Shown here: positions 26,186 to 34,024 of the stretch, one piece after another
Layout of the letters: every line of letters starts with the position of its first letter
Numbering within the stretch: position 1 is the first letter of the stretch
DNA from: Geothrix edaphica
GTDB lineage: Bacteria; Acidobacteriota; Holophagae; Holophagales; Holophagaceae
Length of the DNA: 64,000 nt
Direction of reading: 5' to 3'
Assembly: GCF_030268045.1 (NCBI RefSeq)
Contig: NZ_BSDC01000002.1
Location: 558,001-622,000, forward strand
The notes under the pieces: model-generated
Database searches by the model: none
The model's input: the letters and a program-made list of their open reading frames with translations, nothing else
Told to the model about the DNA's origin: nothing
Translations under genes and position numbers: made by a program

Positions 26186-27466
26186 ATGCAGCGCCGCACC
26201 ATCGACGTCGACGAACGCCTGCCCCTGCTGCAGACGGTGCCCCTGAGCCTCCAGCACCTGTTCGCCATGTTCGGCGCAACAGTGCTGGTGCCCTTCCTCT
26301 TCAAGGTGAACCCGGCCACCTGCCTGCTGATGAACGGCGTGGGCACGCTGATCTACCTGGTCGTGGCCAGGGGCCGCATCCCCGCCTACCTGGGCTCGAG
26401 CTTCGCGTTCCTCTCGCCGGTCTTCGCCGTGCTGGCGGCAGGCCTCAGCTACTCCGCCGCCCAGGGCGGCTTCATCGTCTTCGGCCTCATCTTCATGCTG
26501 CTCTCCCAGGTGGTGCGCGTGGCGGGCACCCGGTGGATCGACATCATCTTCCCCCCGGCCGCCATGGGCGCCATCGTGGCCATCATCGGCCTGGAGCTGG
26601 CTCCCGTGGCCACCAACATGGCGGGCCTCACGGCCGGCCCCGCCGTGCTGGGCATGCCGCTGCGCCTGGCCCTGGTGGTGTCGCTGTCCACCCTGGCGGT
26701 GACCATCCTGGCCTCCATCCTCCTGCGCGGGTTCCTGGCGGTGATCCCCGTGTTGCTGGGCGTCATCGCGGGCTACGTGATCGCCCTCGGCCTCGGCGTG
26801 GTGGACTTCCAGTCGGTGCGCCTGGCGCCCTGGTTCCAGGTGCCCACCCTCTACGCGCCCACCTACAACCTGCAGGCCATCCTCATCATCCTGCCCGCGG
26901 CGCTGGTGGTGCTGGCGGAGCATGTGGGCCACCTGGTGGTGACCGGGAACATCGTGGGCAAGGACCTGATGAAGGATCCCGGCCTGCACCGCTCCCTGCT
27001 GGGCGACGGCATCTCCAACGTGCTGTCGGGCCTGGTCGGGGCCACGCCCAACACCACCTACGGCGAGAACATCGGCGTCATGGCCATCACCAAGGTCTAC
27101 AGCGTGTGGGTCATCGGCGGAACTGCCATCATCGCCATCCTGGTGTCCTTCTCCGGCAAGCTGGCGGCCCTCATCCGCAGCATCCCCGTGCCCGTCATGG
27201 GGGGCGTCTGCATCCTGCTCTTCGGCGTCATCGCCGCCGCGGGCATCCGCATGCTCATCGAAAAGAAGGTGGACTACACCCAGTCCCGCAATCTGATCCT
27301 CACCTCGGTGGTGCTCATCAGCGGCATCAGCGGCGCGGCCGTGAAGCTGGGCACCGTGGAGCTCAAGGGCATGGCCCTGGGCACCGTGGTGGCCATCGCC
27401 CTCAGCCTGCTCTTCTGGGCCCTCGACCACCTGGGCCTCAGCAACGACACCGAAACCCAGTCCTGA
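26186..27466 (+). CDS. uraA: NCS2-family uracil/xanthine permease (UraA-like)
   Basis: A 426-residue inner-membrane proton symporter for uracil or a related nucleobase. It is hydrophobic throughout, with about 12-14 membrane segments, and has the NCS2 signatures AEHVGHLVVTGNIVG and PNTTYGENIGVMAITKVYSVWV. The N-terminus (DERLPLLQTVPLSLQHLFAMFGATVLVPFL) is typical of UraA. The ATG at 26186 has GAGG upstream. It leads a three-gene operon with a purine permease and a Tsx-like channel, a complete nucleobase/nucleoside uptake route. Confidence 0.92.
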   Translation: MQRRTIDVDERLPLLQTVPLSLQHLFAMFGATVLVPFLFKVNPATCLLMNGVGTLIYLVVARGRIPAYLGSSFAFLSPVFAVLAAGLSYSAAQGGFIVFGLIFMLLSQVVRVAGTRWIDIIFPPAAMGAIVAIIGLELAPVATNMAGLTAGPAVLGMPLRLALVVSLSTLAVTILASILLRGFLAVIPVLLGVIAGYVIALGLGVVDFQSVRLAPWFQVPTLYAPTYNLQAILIILPAALVVLAEHVGHLVVTGNIVGKDLMKDPGLHRSLLGDGISNVLSGLVGATPNTTYGENIGVMAITKVYSVWVIGGTAIIAILVSFSGKLAALIRSIPVPVMGGVCILLFGVIAAAGIRMLIEKKVDYTQSRNLILTSVVLISGISGAAVKLGTVELKGMALGTVVAIALSLLFWALDHLGLSNDTETQS

Positions 27467-27494
27467 TCCCTTCACCCCTTTCGAGGAGTACCGC

Positions 27495-28913
27495 ATGGAA
27501 CGGTTTTTCGGCCTGAAGGCCAAGGGCACGACGGTGGCCACGGAGGTGCTCGCGGGCACCACCACCTTCATCTCGATGGCGTACGTAATCTCGCTGATCC
27601 CGAACGCCTTCCTCAAGGTGGCGGGCATTGCGCCCAATGTGGGCTTCACGGCCTTCGTGGTCTGCGCCATCCTTTCGACCCTCATCGGCGCCTTCTACGC
27701 GAACCTGCCCATCGCCTTCGCCTCGGGCATCGGCCTCTCGGCCTTCTTCGCATTTACTGTTTGCGCCCCGGCCAACCAGGGCGGCATGGGCTACACCATC
27801 CAGGTGGCCCTCACGGCCCTGCTGCTGGAAGGCCTCGTCTTCATCGCCCTCAGCGCCATGAAGGTGCGCGAAGCCTTCATGGACGCCATTCCCTTCTCAC
27901 TGAAGAAGGGCATCTCCGTGGGCATCGGCCTCTTCATCGCCATCATCGGCTTCGTGGATTCCGGTGTGACCCAGGTGGGCCTGAAGTTCGAGCCCGACAC
28001 CATCTTCCCCGTGCTCAAGAACGATCCCGCGGCCCTCTTCGGCCTGCATGACGTGAACAACCTCTTCATCGCGAAGTTCTTCGACCACGGCCACCTCACG
28101 CCCGCCTTCTGGTCCGTGGTGGGGCTCTTCCTCATCGCCGTGCTCGTGGCCAAGCGCGTGAAGGGCGCCATCCTCCTGGGCATCCTGGCCATCACCCTGG
28201 CGGGCCTGCTGCCCGTGAGCCTGGGCGGCGGCTTCACCCACCTGCCCAAGGGCACGATCTTCCAGCTGCCCAGCTGGCCCAGGATGTTCCAGTACGACTG
28301 GAGCTGGACGAAGTCCCTGGGCGGCATGATCAACATCTTCATCATCCTGTTCACCCTGCTCTTCGTGGACATGTTCGACACCATCGGCACGCTCATGGGC
28401 ATCGGCGCCCAGGGCAAGCTGCTGGACAAGGACGGCAAGTTCCCCGGCGCGTCGAAAGCCTTCATGGCCGATGCGGTGGGCACCACCTTCGCTTCCATGT
28501 TCGGCACCACGGCCATCACCGCCTACATCGAAAGCGCCTCGGGCGTGGCCGAGGGCGGCAAGACGGGCCTCACGGCTCTCGTCGTGGCGGGCTGGCTGGC
28601 CCTGGCGCTGTTCCTGTCGCCCCTCTTCCTCATGGTGCCGCTCCAGGCCACGGCCCCGGCGCTCATGATGATCGGCTTCTTCATGCTGTCGGAGATCAAG
28701 GAGATCAAGTTCGACGACGTCACCGACGCCATCCCCGCCTACCTGGCCGTCATCGTCATGCCCTTCACCTTCTCCATCGTGAACGGCATCGCCCTCGGCA
28801 TGATCGCCTACACCGTGCTGAAGGCCGCCACCGGGCGCTTCAAGGAGATCAACCCGATCATCCTCGTGCTCTCGGTGATCTTCCTCCTCAAGCTCCTCTT
28901 CCTGTCCGCCTAG
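27495..28913 (+). CDS. AzgA-type purine (adenine/guanine/hypoxanthine) permease
   Basis: A 472-residue NCS2-like permease of the AzgA/GhxP branch. It shows EVLAGTTTFISMAYVISLIP at the N-terminus, the SGIGLSAFFAFTV segment, FSLKKGISVGIGLFIA and LFVDMFDTIGTLMGIG, all characteristic. It imports purine bases by proton symport in the inner membrane. It starts 28 nt after uraA with GAGGAG upstream, so they are co-transcribed. Substrate preference among purines cannot be read from sequence alone. Confidence 0.92.
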   Translation: MERFFGLKAKGTTVATEVLAGTTTFISMAYVISLIPNAFLKVAGIAPNVGFTAFVVCAILSTLIGAFYANLPIAFASGIGLSAFFAFTVCAPANQGGMGYTIQVALTALLLEGLVFIALSAMKVREAFMDAIPFSLKKGISVGIGLFIAIIGFVDSGVTQVGLKFEPDTIFPVLKNDPAALFGLHDVNNLFIAKFFDHGHLTPAFWSVVGLFLIAVLVAKRVKGAILLGILAITLAGLLPVSLGGGFTHLPKGTIFQLPSWPRMFQYDWSWTKSLGGMINIFIILFTLLFVDMFDTIGTLMGIGAQGKLLDKDGKFPGASKAFMADAVGTTFASMFGTTAITAYIESASGVAEGGKTGLTALVVAGWLALALFLSPLFLMVPLQATAPALMMIGFFMLSEIKEIKFDDVTDAIPAYLAVIVMPFTFSIVNGIALGMIAYTVLKAATGRFKEINPIILVLSVIFLLKLLFLSA

Positions 28914-28938
28914 GACCCCGCCCCAACCTGGAGAACCC

Positions 28939-29772
28939 ATGACCAAGCTCGCCCTCGCCCTCCTCGTGGCGGCCGCCCTGCCCCTCGGCGCCGCCGACTG
29001 GAGCGACACCTTCATCGGCTACCGCACCGGCACCCAGTTCCGCGAGCCCGGCATCGACGGCACCGTGAAGAAGAACATCCTCCAGCTCGGCCACGTCAGC
29101 GGCTGGGCCTACGGCACCAACTTCTTCAACGTGGACATGCTCATGTCCGACCGGAACGACCCCACCGCCAGCGGGAACAGCGGCGCCAACGAGGTCTACG
29201 CGCTCTACCGCGGCTCCCTAAGCCTCGGCAAGCTCACGAAGACCGATCTCGGCTTCGGCCCCGTGCGCGACATCTCGCTCACCGCCGGCTTCGACTTCAA
29301 CGCCAAGGACAACGCCTTCGCCTCCAAGAAGCGCTTCCTGGTGGCCGGCCCCACCTTCCACTTCAAGGTGCCGGCCGGCTTCTTCGACCTGGGCCTCCTC
29401 GCCTGCCACGAGCAGAACTACAACGGCATCGTGGGCCGGTCCGTGGATTACAAGACCACGTACTACCTCACCGCCGCCTGGGGCATCCCCTTCCAGATGG
29501 GCGGGGTGGGCGCCGAGTTCAAGGGCTACGCGAACTACGAGGGCCCCAAGGGCAAGGATGGCTTCGGCGTCGAGACCAAGCCCGAGACCCTCGCCAACCT
29601 CTCCCTGATGTTCGACATCAGCCCCCTCTTCGGCACCAAGAAGAAGGTCTACGTCGGCCCCGGCTTCGAGTACTGGAACAACAAGTTCGGCGGCCCGAAC
29701 CACGACGGCCCCGCCCCCGCCACGAACAAGCGCGTCACCGCCCCCATGGCCCAGCTGCAGATCCACTTCTGA
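28939..29772 (+). CDS. Tsx-like outer-membrane nucleoside channel
   Basis: A 277-residue barrel with a signal peptide (LALALLVAAALPLGAA, cut near ADWS). The segments WSDTFIGYRTGTQFREPG, HVSGWAYGTNFFNVD and NEVYALYRGSLSLGK match the Tsx/OmpK family of nucleoside-specific channels. The C-terminus is AQLQIHF with terminal Phe. Following uraA and azgA by 25 nt, it would bring nucleosides or bases across the outer membrane for the two permeases. Confidence 0.82.
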   Translation: MTKLALALLVAAALPLGAADWSDTFIGYRTGTQFREPGIDGTVKKNILQLGHVSGWAYGTNFFNVDMLMSDRNDPTASGNSGANEVYALYRGSLSLGKLTKTDLGFGPVRDISLTAGFDFNAKDNAFASKKRFLVAGPTFHFKVPAGFFDLGLLACHEQNYNGIVGRSVDYKTTYYLTAAWGIPFQMGGVGAEFKGYANYEGPKGKDGFGVETKPETLANLSLMFDISPLFGTKKKVYVGPGFEYWNNKFGGPNHDGPAPATNKRVTAPMAQLQIHF

Positions 29773-29791
29773 GCCGCTTCGGAGGTCAGGA

Positions 29792-29811
29792 AGGGGGCCT
29801 CTCGGCCCCCT
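29792..29811 (+). terminator. Rho-independent-type terminator after the nucleobase uptake operon
   Basis: Perfect inverted repeat AGGGGGCC-TCTC-GGCCCCCT followed by ATT, 19 nt past the channel gene's stop. It separates it from the convergent membrane-protein gene and probably acts for both. Confidence 0.75.
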
Positions 29812-29818
29812 ATTCCGT

Positions 29819-30421
29819 TCACCCCAGGAGCTTGGCCATCAGGTCGGAGTGCAGGTTCCAGTGGAGGAACCCAGCCAACCCGAAGATGAAACCGATGCTG
29901 GCAAAGACTCCGGCCACGGCGAAGAGCCACCGCTTGCGGGTGAGGGCCGTGACGCCCGCCAGTGCCACGGCCACGCTCAGGCAGGCCTCGGCGAGGTCGA
30001 ACTGGTCGTCATGGACGTTCATCGCGTCGTAGTCCTTGGCAGCCTGCTCCGCCTGCGCCCGGATCTGCTCCTTCTCTTTTTCGTACTTCTTCCCGGCCGC
30101 CTCCTGGGCGGCGATCCGGGCCTCCACCTTCGCGCGCAGGTCCGGCTTCAACCCCGGACTCATGTCGAGCTGGACCCTCAGCATCTCCACCGCGTTCTCG
30201 GCGATGTGCTGCTTGGTGCTCTTGCTCTGGTAGTAGGCCCATTGGTCCACCGCCTTGGCCTGGGACTGCTGCATCGCCTGGACGACGTTGCCGTCCTTCA
30301 CGTTGCACAGGGCCATGAAGGTGGCCACCACCGCCACGAAGAGGGCGATGAACCCGTTGAAGCGGCTATCTGCCGCGTGGTCCTGCACCGCATCCTGGAT
30401 GGGGTCGAGGGTCTCCGGCAT
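29819..30421 (-). CDS. DUF4337-like membrane protein
   Basis: A 200-residue protein. TM1 is at about 23-42 (FNGFIALFVAVVATFMALCNV), followed by a long charged helical region (about 55-140) with QSQAKAVDQWAYYQSKSTKQH, then two C-terminal membrane segments (about 145-190). The QWAYYQSKS motif and topology fit the DUF4337 family, whose function is unknown. It is convergent with the Tsx-like gene and divergent from tRNA-Arg. Confidence 0.8.
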   Translation of the reverse strand: MPETLDPIQDAVQDHAADSRFNGFIALFVAVVATFMALCNVKDGNVVQAMQQSQAKAVDQWAYYQSKSTKQHIAENAVEMLRVQLDMSPGLKPDLRAKVEARIAAQEAAGKKYEKEKEQIRAQAEQAAKDYDAMNVHDDQFDLAEACLSVAVALAGVTALTRKRWLFAVAGVFASIGFIFGLAGFLHWNLHSDLMAKLLG

Positions 30422-30489
30422 GGCGGTCTCCTTGAGGCCCCCAGTCTAGGACAAGGCCCGCCAGCCGGACCCGCTAGACTATCCCTCGC

Positions 30490-30566
30490 GCGCCTATAGC
30501 TCAGGTGGATAGAGCAACGGCCTTCTAAGCCGTAGGTCGCTGGTTCGAGTCCAGCTAGGCGCACCA
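30490..30566 (+). tRNA. tRNA-Arg (anticodon TCT)
   Basis: Full cloverleaf: acceptor GCGCCTA/TAGGCGC with A73 and encoded CCA, anticodon stem-loop ACGGC-CTTCTAA-GCCGT (TCT), T-arm GCTGGTTCGAGTCCAGC. A TAGACT -10-like hexamer ends 9 nt before the gene (30475-30480); tRNA-Pro has the same hexamer at a similar distance. The 3' 28 nt (30537-30564) form the left arm of a hairpin with the following repeat. Confidence 0.97.
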
Positions 30567-30567
30567 A

Positions 30568-30890
30568 GTGCGCCTAGCTGGACTCGGACCAGCGAGAAAC
30601 ACCTGCGGCCCGGTAGGCCATAGGCAGAGGGCCGACTTGATGTCGGCCCGGCGCCGTCGTGGCCGGGGCCAGCAGGTGGCGGTTCGAGCCCAGCGTGAAG
30701 TGGGTCGGCGCCCACCCGTGCGCCTAGCTGGACTCGGACCAGCGAGAAACACCTGCGGCCCGGTAGGCCATGGGCAGAGGGCCGACTTGATGTCGGCCCG
30801 GCGCCGTCATGGCCGGGGCCAGCAGGTGGCGGTTCGAGCCCAGCGTGAAGTGGGTCGGCGCCCACCCGTGCGCCAGCTGGACCCGCGACC
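30568..30890. repeat. Tandem 150-bp tRNA-tail repeats after tRNA-Arg
   Basis: Two nearly identical 150-bp units (30568-30717 and 30718-30867, about two differences) and a partial third (from 30868). Each unit starts with a 28-bp inverted copy of the tRNA-Arg 3' end (T-arm plus acceptor strand; one G/T mismatch). It continues with a hairpin GGGCCGAC-TTGAT-GTCGGCCC (30629-30649, 30779-30799) and then carries a sense T-arm-like GCGGTTCGAGCCCAGC (30679 on, 30829 on). There is no credible gene inside. Confidence 0.9.
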
Positions 30891-31346
30891 TCAGGCCGTA
30901 TGAAGGGTCTTCAGGCAGCCCGCCATGGCCAGGTCCGACTCGCAGATGTGCTGGTCCAGCCACTCGGCGACCAGGGCGACCGCCTCCAGGCCCAGGTCCT
31001 GCCCCTTCGCCCGCCGGTAGTGGAGGTCGCGCACCCGGAGGACCAGGTCCTGGTGCTGGTTCGCGTGGACGATGCGATCGGCGAACCCTGCTTCCTTCAT
31101 GAGGGTCTCTTCGGTCTGGCAGTGCTTGATGAGGTGCCGCGCCAGGGCGGCCAACCCCTCGTCCAGCTGGTGCTTCGGTGCGTCGGATTCGAAGTCGCTG
31201 GCCAGCCGGGCCAGCGCATCGAAGAGCTCCCGGTGCTGCTGGTCGATGGTCGCCAGCCCGGTTTCGAGCTGGCGGCGCCAGCGCACGGGAGGGCGCGCGC
31301 TTCGAATGGCAGGGGTGGGCTTCACACCCAAAGAATACCAGGGCAT
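30891..31346 (-). CDS. Bacteriohemerythrin
   Basis: A 151-residue hemerythrin-domain protein that binds O2 at a non-heme di-iron centre. All ligand motifs are present in order: His in DQQHRE, His and Glu in HLIKHCQTEETLMKE, two His in HANQHQD, and His/Asp in WLDQHICESDLAM. It is likely cytoplasmic, for oxygen storage, delivery or sensing. I chose the ATG at 31346; the longer open frame upstream is opposite the next gene. Its 3' end abuts the tRNA-Arg tail repeats. Confidence 0.88.
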   Translation of the reverse strand: MPWYSLGVKPTPAIRSARPPVRWRRQLETGLATIDQQHRELFDALARLASDFESDAPKHQLDEGLAALARHLIKHCQTEETLMKEAGFADRIVHANQHQDLVLRVRDLHYRRAKGQDLGLEAVALVAEWLDQHICESDLAMAGCLKTLHTA

Positions 31347-31430
31347 CGGGAAGACTCGCCCCGGGACGGGCCCTCGGCCTTCGCTCGTCGGCCCCACCCG
31401 CGGATGAAGATTGGATAAAATCATCCCCCC

Positions 31431-31955
31431 ATGCCGGCCCACCCGACCCTCCAGCTCGATCCAGACCTGGCCCGCTTCATCGCGGGCGGCGTCTCCATCA
31501 ACGCGGGCTCGGCGAGCGCCACGGGCGTCCCCAGCCTCTGCCGCGCCTTCGGCTGCCGTGTGGAGCCCGATGCGGGCCGCATCACCGTCTTCTTCGCCGC
31601 GCCCCAGGCCGCGGACCTGGTCCGGGACGCCACGCGGAGCGGGGCCCTGGCCGTGGTCTTCAGCGAGCCCCCCACCCACCGCACGGTCCAGATCAAGGGC
31701 CGGGACGCCCGGCTCGCCCCTCTGGGCGAGGGCGACCTCGCCTGCGTCAACGCCTACCGCGCGGCCTTCGCCCAGTGCCTGGTCTTCCTGGGCTTCACGG
31801 AAGTCATGGTCCGGACCCTGCTCGATTGCCCCGACGAGGCCCTGGTGGCCCTGACCTTCACGCCCTCGGCCCTCTTCAACTCGACACCGGGGGCCCAGGC
31901 TGGAACACCCCTGATCCCGGCCCTGATGCCCCCTCCGGCGGCGGGGGCCCCATGA
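31431..31955 (+). CDS. PNPOx-like split-barrel protein
   Basis: A 174-residue protein resembling the pyridoxamine-phosphate-oxidase-like FMN/heme-binding split barrel (GRITVFFAAPQAADLVRDA, LAVVFSEPPTHRTVQIKG). The C-terminal half is helical and ends in a Pro/Ala tail. Substrate and cofactor are unknown. It overlaps the next gene by 4 nt (ATGA), and that gene also begins with a PNPOx-like domain, so they probably work together. It is divergent from the hemerythrin gene. Confidence 0.65.
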   Translation: MPAHPTLQLDPDLARFIAGGVSINAGSASATGVPSLCRAFGCRVEPDAGRITVFFAAPQAADLVRDATRSGALAVVFSEPPTHRTVQIKGRDARLAPLGEGDLACVNAYRAAFAQCLVFLGFTEVMVRTLLDCPDEALVALTFTPSALFNSTPGAQAGTPLIPALMPPPAAGAP

Positions 31956-33298
31956 TCCCCGTCCGCGCCCTCCGCGACTGCCTGGATGGCGTCATTCCTG
32001 GCGTCGTCTCCACCTGCGCCCCGGACGGCACGCCCAACGTGGCCTACATGTCCCAGGGGCAGTACCTGGACGACCGCCACTTGGCCCTCTCCTACCAGTT
32101 CTTCAACCGCACCCACCAGAACCTGCTCGCGAATCCGCGGGTCACCCTGGGCCTCATCCACCCCCAGACCGCCCAGCAGTACCGGGTCCACCTGACCTAC
32201 CAGCGCACGGAGAGCGAAGGGCCGATCTTCGAATCCATGAAGGCCAAGCTGGCGGGGATCGCGTCCCACACCGGGATGAGCGGCGTGTTCCGCCTGCTGG
32301 GCTCTGACATCTACCGCATCGAGCGGGCGGAGGTGGTGCCGGGCAGCACGCTGCCGGCCCCGCTCCCCGCCGTGGATCCCCTCCTGGCCCTGCGCACCTG
32401 CATGGAGCGGCTGCCCCTGAGCCCCGATGCCGAGTCCCTCCTGGATGCGATGCTGGACGGCCTGCAGGCCCACTTCGCCATCGAGCAGGCCCTGGTGATG
32501 ATGCTGGATCCCGGCCGGGACCGGCTCTACACCGTGGCCAGCCGGGGCTACCCGACCTCGGGCGTGGGCTCGGAGCTCCAGGTGGGCGACGGCGTCATCG
32601 GCGTGGCGGCCCGGGAGCGGGTGCCCATCCGCATCTCACATGTCACCTCCGAGTATGCCTACGGCCTCGCCATGCGGGAGGGAGCCGAGCGGCAGGGCCT
32701 CGGCGACCGGCTGGAGACGGAGATCCCCTTCCCGGGCTTGGCGGCCCCAGGCAGCCAGCTGGCGGTGCCCATCCCCGGAGCCCGCGAGCCGCTGGGCGTG
32801 CTGTTCGTGGAGAGCCCCACGGAGATGCGGTTCACCCACGCGGACGAGGATGCGCTGGTGGCCCTGGCCACCCAGGTGGGGGGCCTCTTCCGTCTCTTCC
32901 TGGCGGAGCTCGAACTGGCCGACGAGGCTCAGTCCGGGGTCCCCCGCGACCCTCCGCCCGCCGGCCCCCCCCTGCGGGTGCGGCACTACGCCGCCAACGA
33001 CAGCATCTTCCTGGGGGACGACTACCTCATCAAGGGCGTGGCTGGGAACATCCTCTGGACGCTCCTGCAGGACTACCAGGCCCTGGGCCGCACCCAGTTC
33101 AGCAACCGCGAGCTGCGGGCCGATCCGCGGGTGCGCCTGCCGGACCAGAGCGACAACCTGGAGGCCCGTCTCGTGCTGCTCCATCGCCGCCTGGCGGAGC
33201 GTCAGGCCTGTGTGCAGCTGGAGAAGACGGGCCGGGGCCGCTTCCGGCTGCTGGTGGGCCGGCCCCTGGAGCTGGAGGATATGGATCTCGGCACCTGA
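31952..33298 (+). CDS. PNPOx-GAF sensor protein with C-terminal winged-helix-like region
   Basis: A 448-residue protein with three parts. Residues 1-140 are a PNPOx-like split barrel (NVAYMSQGQYLDDRHLALSYQFFNRT). Residues about 160-330 are a GAF domain (ALVMMLDPGRDRLYTVASRGY, GVLFVESP). The C-terminal part of about 100 residues (GVAGNILWTLLQDYQ, FSNRELRADPRVRLP) resembles a winged helix. It is probably a redox, oxygen or small-molecule sensor; target genes are unknown. It is translationally coupled to the preceding PNPOx-like gene. Confidence 0.72.
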   Translation: MIPVRALRDCLDGVIPGVVSTCAPDGTPNVAYMSQGQYLDDRHLALSYQFFNRTHQNLLANPRVTLGLIHPQTAQQYRVHLTYQRTESEGPIFESMKAKLAGIASHTGMSGVFRLLGSDIYRIERAEVVPGSTLPAPLPAVDPLLALRTCMERLPLSPDAESLLDAMLDGLQAHFAIEQALVMMLDPGRDRLYTVASRGYPTSGVGSELQVGDGVIGVAARERVPIRISHVTSEYAYGLAMREGAERQGLGDRLETEIPFPGLAAPGSQLAVPIPGAREPLGVLFVESPTEMRFTHADEDALVALATQVGGLFRLFLAELELADEAQSGVPRDPPPAGPPLRVRHYAANDSIFLGDDYLIKGVAGNILWTLLQDYQALGRTQFSNRELRADPRVRLPDQSDNLEARLVLLHRRLAERQACVQLEKTGRGRFRLLVGRPLELEDMDLGT

Positions 33299-33312
33299 CC
33301 CTGGACCTGCCA

Positions 33313-33356
33313 CTTCTTAAAACCTTCTTAAAGGCTTGCTAATTCTTTCTTAAGGG
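33313..33356 (+). promoter_or_regulatory. Array of four 11-bp-spaced direct repeats (OmpR/PhoB-type operator)
   Basis: CTTCTTAAA at 33313 and 33324, CTTGCTAAT at 33335 and TTTCTTAAG at 33346 repeat with exactly 11-bp period in an AT-rich island upstream of the cytochrome genes. Winged-helix OmpR/PhoB-family regulators bind such head-to-tail repeats one helical turn apart. A possible -10 (CATATA) is at 33391-33396. Confidence 0.6.
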
Positions 33357-33441
33357 TGGAAAAAACAAATAAACCATTCGTCATCGGTGGCATATATCCC
33401 TCATCGGGTTTCGAGTCCCGACCTTCCTGATGAGGCACACC

Positions 33442-34011
33442 ATGACCCTGAACCGCTCCTTCCCCCTGGCCGCCCTCGGCCTCCTCCTCGGCGCCAGCCT
33501 GGCGCAGGCCGCGGCCCCCGCCCAGCCGAAGCTCATCCGGCGCGGCGCCTACCTGGTCTCGATCGCGGGCTGCCACGACTGCCACACGCCCCTGAAGATG
33601 GGCGCCAAGGGCCCCGAGCCGGACATGACGCGCATGCTGTCCGGCCACCCCGACACCCTGAAGATGCCCCCGGCGCCGAAGCTGCCGGAGGGGCCCTGGG
33701 GCTGGGCCGGCTCTCTCACCATGACCGCCTTCACCGGGCCCTGGGGCGTGAGCTACTCCGCCAACCTCACGCCCGACAAGGAGACCGGCCTGGGCAGCTG
33801 GACCGAGGCCCAGTTCCTCCAGATGGTGCGCACGCGCCGCCACCTGGGCCAGGGCCGCCCCATCCTGCCCCCCATGCCCGTCCAGAACCTCCAGCTGGTG
33901 AGCGAGCCGGACCTGAAGGCCATCTTCGCCTACCTGCAGTCCATCCCGGCCGTCCACAACCGCGTGCCCGTGCCCATCGAGCCGGCCGCCACGCCCATCC
34001 CCATGCACTGA
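33442..34011 (+). CDS. Periplasmic mono-heme c-type cytochrome
   Basis: A 189-residue secreted protein with a signal peptide (LNRSFPLAALGLLLGASLAQA). One heme-attachment motif CHDCH lies in YLVSIAGCHDCHTPLKMG. Met residues near the C-terminal third (PILPPMPVQNL) can give the distal ligand. It resembles cytochrome c subunits found with membrane dehydrogenases. The ATG at 33442 has GAGG upstream and is preferred over 33430. It is the first gene behind the 11-bp repeat array; the di-heme gene follows after 13 nt. Confidence 0.85.
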   Translation: MTLNRSFPLAALGLLLGASLAQAAAPAQPKLIRRGAYLVSIAGCHDCHTPLKMGAKGPEPDMTRMLSGHPDTLKMPPAPKLPEGPWGWAGSLTMTAFTGPWGVSYSANLTPDKETGLGSWTEAQFLQMVRTRRHLGQGRPILPPMPVQNLQLVSEPDLKAIFAYLQSIPAVHNRVPVPIEPAATPIPMH

Positions 34012-34024
34012 GCCGGACCCTGCC

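Noticed and set aside
30568-30867. Possible CRISPR-like array
   Set aside because: The units are contiguous 150-bp tandem copies derived from the tRNA end, without short repeats separated by unique spacers and without cas genes.
30494-30963. Short frames over the tRNA tails that could be annotated as small proteins
   Set aside because: They translate tRNA and T-arm copies in antisense (for example LAGLEPATYGLEG), a known source of spurious ORFs.
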